The notes beneath the pieces are model-generated. The model did no database searches, had not been told where the DNA came from, and saw only the letters and a list, made by a program, of their open reading frames with translations. From positions 1 through 44,578 of the forward strand of contig NZ_WOYP01000074.1 of assembly GCF_011620715.1 (NCBI RefSeq): a stretch of 44,578 nt of DNA, written 5' to 3'. The position numbers and the translations under genes are program-made. Of this stretch, positions 41,078-44,578 are shown one piece after another. Every line of letters begins with the position of its first letter. The stretch's first letter is position 1. This DNA is from Microbacterium sp. Lineage in GTDB: Bacteria; Actinomycetota; Actinomycetes; Actinomycetales; Microbacteriaceae.

Positions 41078-42615
41078 ACTCCTGCGCGCAGGGCGGGCAG
41101 TCCGAGCGAAACGGCTCGCGGTGCACCGTCGCCGGGCGCGGGAAGCGCGCAGGACTCCGCCTGCGTGCGATCCCACGCGTCACCGGCACGCGTGCGGCGG
41201 ATGCGCAGGGGTGCACCGTCGGAGTCGGCGAGCAGATGGAACGGGGCCGCGTGGGTGATCGTGACCGAGACGATGTCACCCGGTCGGGGGATCTCGCTGC
41301 CCGGAGCCACCTCGAAGTGCACGAGGCGGTTGTCTTCGGCGCGTCCGGTCAGCCGGTGGGTCTCGGCATCCTTCTTGCCCTCGCCCATCGAGACGAGCAC
41401 CTCGACCCGACGGCCGAGCTGAGCATGGTTCTCCTCGAGCGAGATGCGCTCCTGCAGGGCGATCAGCCGGTCGTAGCGCTCCTGGACGACTGCCTTCGGC
41501 ACCTGATCGGCCATCGTCGCAGCGGGTGTGCCCTCGCGCACCGAGTACTGGAAGGTGAAGGCGCTGGAGAAGCGGGCACGCTCGACGACGCGCATCGTGT
41601 CTTCGAAGTCCTCGTCGGTCTCGCCGGGAAACCCTACGATGATGTCGGTCGTGATCGCCGCGTTCGGGATGCGGTCGCGCACCCGATCGAGGATGCCGAG
41701 GAACTTCTCGCTGCGATACGAGCGGCGCATGGCCTTCAGCACTCGATCGCTGCCGGACTGCAGCGGCATGTGCAGCTGGGGCATGACCGCAGGCGTCTGT
41801 GCCATCGCGTCGATCACGTCGTCGGTGAAGGCGGCCGGGTGCGGGCTCGTGAAGCGGATGCGCTCGAGCCCCTCGACCTCGCCGGCGGCCCGCAGCAGCT
41901 TGCCGAACGCGTGGCGGTCGCCGAATTCCACGCCGTACGAGTTGACGTTCTGCCCGAGGAGCGTGACCTCGATCGCGCCGTCGTCGACCAGCAGCCGGAT
42001 CTCGTTCAGGATGTCGCCGGGACGCCGGTCTTTCTCCTTGCCGCGCAGGCTCGGGACGATGCAGAACGTGCAGGTGTTGTTGCAGCCGACCGAGATCGAT
42101 ACCCAGCCGCTGTACACGCTGTCGCGCTTGGTCGGCAGGGTGGATGGGAAGATCTCGAGCGACTCGAGGATCTCGAGCTCAGCCTCGCCATTGTGGCGCG
42201 CGCGCTCAAGCAGGCCTGGCAGCGATCCCATGTTGTGAGTGCCGAAGACGACATCCACCCACGGGGCCTTCTCGAGCACGGCCTGCTTGTCCATCTGCGC
42301 CATGCAGCCGCCTACCGCGATCTGCATGCCGTCCTTGCGGCGCTTCACGGAGGCGAGATGGCCGAGGGTGCCATACAGCTTGCCGGCCGCGTTGTCGCGG
42401 ACCGCGCACGTGTTGATGATGACGACGTCCGCCTCCTCGCCGAGGCCGGCCGCGACATAGCCGGCGCTCTCGAGCGAGCCGGAGAGTCGCTCGGAATCGT
42501 GGACGTTCATCTGGCAGCCGAACGTGCGCACTTCGTAGGTGCGGGCGCGACCGTCGGCGGCGAACGCCGCGGGCGACGGCGCGATCGTCGTCGGCGATGA
42601 GGACGGATTGGTCAT
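41074..42615 (-). CDS. miaB: tRNA-2-methylthio-N6-dimethylallyladenosine synthase
   Basis: [44 protein letters not shown] (radical SAM CxxxCxxC), [20 protein letters not shown]. Confidence 0.97.
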   Translation of the reverse strand: MTNPSSSPTTIAPSPAAFAADGRARTYEVRTFGCQMNVHDSERLSGSLESAGYVAAGLGEEADVVIINTCAVRDNAAGKLYGTLGHLASVKRRKDGMQIAVGGCMAQMDKQAVLEKAPWVDVVFGTHNMGSLPGLLERARHNGEAELEILESLEIFPSTLPTKRDSVYSGWVSISVGCNNTCTFCIVPSLRGKEKDRRPGDILNEIRLLVDDGAIEVTLLGQNVNSYGVEFGDRHAFGKLLRAAGEVEGLERIRFTSPHPAAFTDDVIDAMAQTPAVMPQLHMPLQSGSDRVLKAMRRSYRSEKFLGILDRVRDRIPNAAITTDIIVGFPGETDEDFEDTMRVVERARFSSAFTFQYSVREGTPAATMADQVPKAVVQERYDRLIALQERISLEENHAQLGRRVEVLVSMGEGKKDAETHRLTGRAEDNRLVHFEVAPGSEIPRPGDIVSVTITHAAPFHLLADSDGAPLRIRRTRAGDAWDRTQAESCALPAPGDGAPRAVSLGLPALRAGV

Positions 42616-42663
42616 GATGCCCTCCATTCTACGAGCCGGGGCGCGCAGCACGGTCGCGCGGCC

Positions 42664-43542
42664 TCACCGGATGCGGCGACGGATGCGCACGGCGGACAGG
42701 ATCGTGCACACCAGTGTGATCGCCACCAGGACGCCGATGACGAACCACGCCGGCACCGCCCAGTCGCCGATGGTCAGATCGAGCCCGTAGAACGCGCGCA
42801 GCGGCACCTCTGCTCCCGGCGCATCGGCGGTGATCGTGGCGAGCGTTCCCTCCGAGAATTCGCGACGCAACAGCATCCCGGCCTGCGCGAACGGAAGCGC
42901 CGCGACGACGGACGCGACCGTCTCGGGGAACGCGCCGATCGGAATGTACGCGGCGGCGATGAAGCCCAGGACCGTGCCGACGATCGTGGCGAGGCCGGAG
43001 AACGCCCCGTTGGTGCGCACGAACGAAACGATGAGTGCGGAGAACGCCGTGAAGGCGACGCACGAGAGGACCACGATCATGAGGCTCCGCACGATCGCCG
43101 CCGGGCTGAGCCACGTCCCGCGGAGGACTCCGAGATACACGACGCTGAGGATGAGCACGACGACCGACAGGATGACGGCCACGGCGGCAGCGGACAGCAG
43201 ATACCCCAGGACGAGCTGACCGCGGCGCAGCGGCGCGACGAGGAAGTCGCGGAATCGACCGGACTGATCGTCGTCTACGAGGACGGCGAGTCCTCCGAGC
43301 CCCGTCGTCACGGTTGTGATGAGGACGATTCCCGCGAACATCCAGCTGTCGACGAACGCCTGCACCTCCCCGGTGGTGGCGCCGGGCAGCGAGTCCGCCA
43401 GATCGGCGATCTGCAGATTGCCCAGGAAGAGAGTGTAGAGCCCGAAGAGGATGACGGCGCCCAGCAGCGAGAAGAAGACGTTGAGTCGGTCACGGAAGAA
43501 GATCTGCAGATTGCGGCGCACGATCGCCAGCACCACGCTCAC
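42664..43542 (-). CDS. ABC-2 type transporter permease
   Basis: IVRRNLQIFFRDRLNVFFSLLGAVILFGLYTLFLG with about six TM segments; pairs with the adjacent ATPase. Confidence 0.87.
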   Translation of the reverse strand: MSVVLAIVRRNLQIFFRDRLNVFFSLLGAVILFGLYTLFLGNLQIADLADSLPGATTGEVQAFVDSWMFAGIVLITTVTTGLGGLAVLVDDDQSGRFRDFLVAPLRRGQLVLGYLLSAAAVAVILSVVVLILSVVYLGVLRGTWLSPAAIVRSLMIVVLSCVAFTAFSALIVSFVRTNGAFSGLATIVGTVLGFIAAAYIPIGAFPETVASVVAALPFAQAGMLLRREFSEGTLATITADAPGAEVPLRAFYGLDLTIGDWAVPAWFVIGVLVAITLVCTILSAVRIRRRIR

Positions 43543-44459
43543 GATCTCTGCACCTCCTCCGCCGGGCGCCCGGTCAGGGCGAGGAACACATCGTCCATGC
43601 GTCCGTGGCGGAACTCGAAGTCCCGCATGTCGTCGCCGAGCGCCGTCAGCAGACGGCGGGCGACCTCCGCTCCCTCGACTGCGACGACGACGACGTCGCC
43701 GTCGCGAGCGGGATCGGCGCCGACTTCCCGCGCGAGCGCCACGAACTTCTCAGGATCGTCGGTCGTCACCGTCAGGAGGCTGCGGCTGTGCAGCGCTCGC
43801 AGCCGGGAGGGGGTGTCATCCGCGATGATCCGCCCCTCGTCGATGATGCATACGCGGGCGGCTTCTTCGGTCTCCTCGAGGTAGTGCGTGGTCAGGAAGA
43901 CCGTCAGCTCGCCACCGGTGCTGAGCTCGTGCAGCGTGCTCCACACCATCGCGCGGCTCGCCGGATCGAGCCCGGCCGTCGGCTCGTCGAGGAACAGCAC
44001 CGCGGGTTCGTGCAGGAGTGCCCGTGCGATGTCGACGCGCCGGCGCTGCCCGCCCGAGAGCGTGCCATAGCGCCTGTCGAGGAACTCGTCGAGGCCGATC
44101 AGCCTCGACACCTCGGCGATCTTCGTCGCCAGTGCGGGCCGCGCAACGCGGGAAAGGCGTCCCCTGAGCCGAAGGTTCTCCCTCACGGTCAGCAGCGGGT
44201 CCAGCAGCGAATCCTGGAAGACGACCCCGATCTGCTCACGGACGCGCTCACCCTCGCGGCGCACGTCGAACCCCCTGACCCGGACTTCGCCCTCGTCGAA
44301 CGGAAGCACGGTGGTCAGGCACCCGATCGTCGTGGATTTTCCCGCCCCGTTCGTTCCGACGAACGCGAAGACACCACCGTCGGCAACCGAGAACGAAATG
44401 TCGTCGACTGCGACATGCTCGCGATATCGCTTCGTCAGCCCCGTGACATCGACCGCCAT
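43539..44459 (-). CDS. ABC transporter ATP-binding protein (drug/ABC-2 exporter, DrrA-like)
   Basis: FVGTNGAGKSTTIGCLTTVLPFDEGEVRVRGFDV, LSGGQRRRVDIARALLHEPAVLFLDEPTAGLDPASR. Confidence 0.93.
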   Translation of the reverse strand: MAVDVTGLTKRYREHVAVDDISFSVADGGVFAFVGTNGAGKSTTIGCLTTVLPFDEGEVRVRGFDVRREGERVREQIGVVFQDSLLDPLLTVRENLRLRGRLSRVARPALATKIAEVSRLIGLDEFLDRRYGTLSGGQRRRVDIARALLHEPAVLFLDEPTAGLDPASRAMVWSTLHELSTGGELTVFLTTHYLEETEEAARVCIIDEGRIIADDTPSRLRALHSRSLLTVTTDDPEKFVALAREVGADPARDGDVVVVAVEGAEVARRLLTALGDDMRDFEFRHGRMDDVFLALTGRPAEEVQRS

Positions 44460-44554
44460 CTCGCTCCCCTCGGACCCTCCACCGACAACCGTAGCCCGGG
44501 TGTCCCGCTCGGCCTCAGGCAAGTTCCGGCGTGGTGACCGGGGCGGACCGCTGA

Positions 44555-44578
44555 TATGCTCCGCACGTGATGCCGACG
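44555..44578 (+). promoter_or_regulatory. -10 and start of a truncated, probably leaderless + strand gene
   Basis: TATGCT (44555-44560), 6 nt, then GTG (44567), divergent from the ABC operon. The gene runs off the window. Confidence 0.4.

Overview
This is a high-GC actinobacterial chromosome window, Microbacteriaceae/Microbacterium-like judging by the 16S 5' part and gene content. It is almost entirely core housekeeping sequence. On the minus strand at the left edge is the 5' part of a 16S rRNA gene, preceded by a long leader and 3-4 tandem sigma70-type promoters. It is followed by a CaiB/BaiF CoA-transferase, a DUF4184 protein, tyrS, a CHAD protein, an arginine cluster (argCJBDF, a membrane protein, argH), pheST, gluABCD, a TrmH-type methyltransferase, infC-rpmI-rplT, a DUF1844 protein, sseB-like, hisC-hisB-hisH-hisA/priA, a LysM protein divergent from lexA, metF-metE, an S9 peptidase, hflX, a methyltransferase, dapF, miaA-miaB and an ABC-2 exporter. 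I see no CRISPR array, prophage, transposase or obvious defence island, and no clear exotic system. The most interesting signals are small. (1) A frameshifted, N-truncated SatD-family relic lies between tyrS and the CHAD gene. (2) The LysM/SOS-type gene divergent from lexA has a consensus promoter whose -10 lies inside a perfect 14-bp palindrome, and its mRNA would start at the base of a ~22-bp hairpin. (3) A long palindrome is inserted in frame in argC. (4) A recurrent TANNNT-N6-8-(A/G)TG arrangement implies widespread leaderless transcripts, including possible leaderless uORFs. (5) GGATGCC/GGCATCC looks strongly over-represented. (6) infC starts at a non-canonical ATC codon behind a long leader with a 5'-terminal hairpin. 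(7) Tiny ORFs are coupled by GTGA/ATGA overlaps. All coordinates and counts were derived by eye from the given sequence and ORF track.
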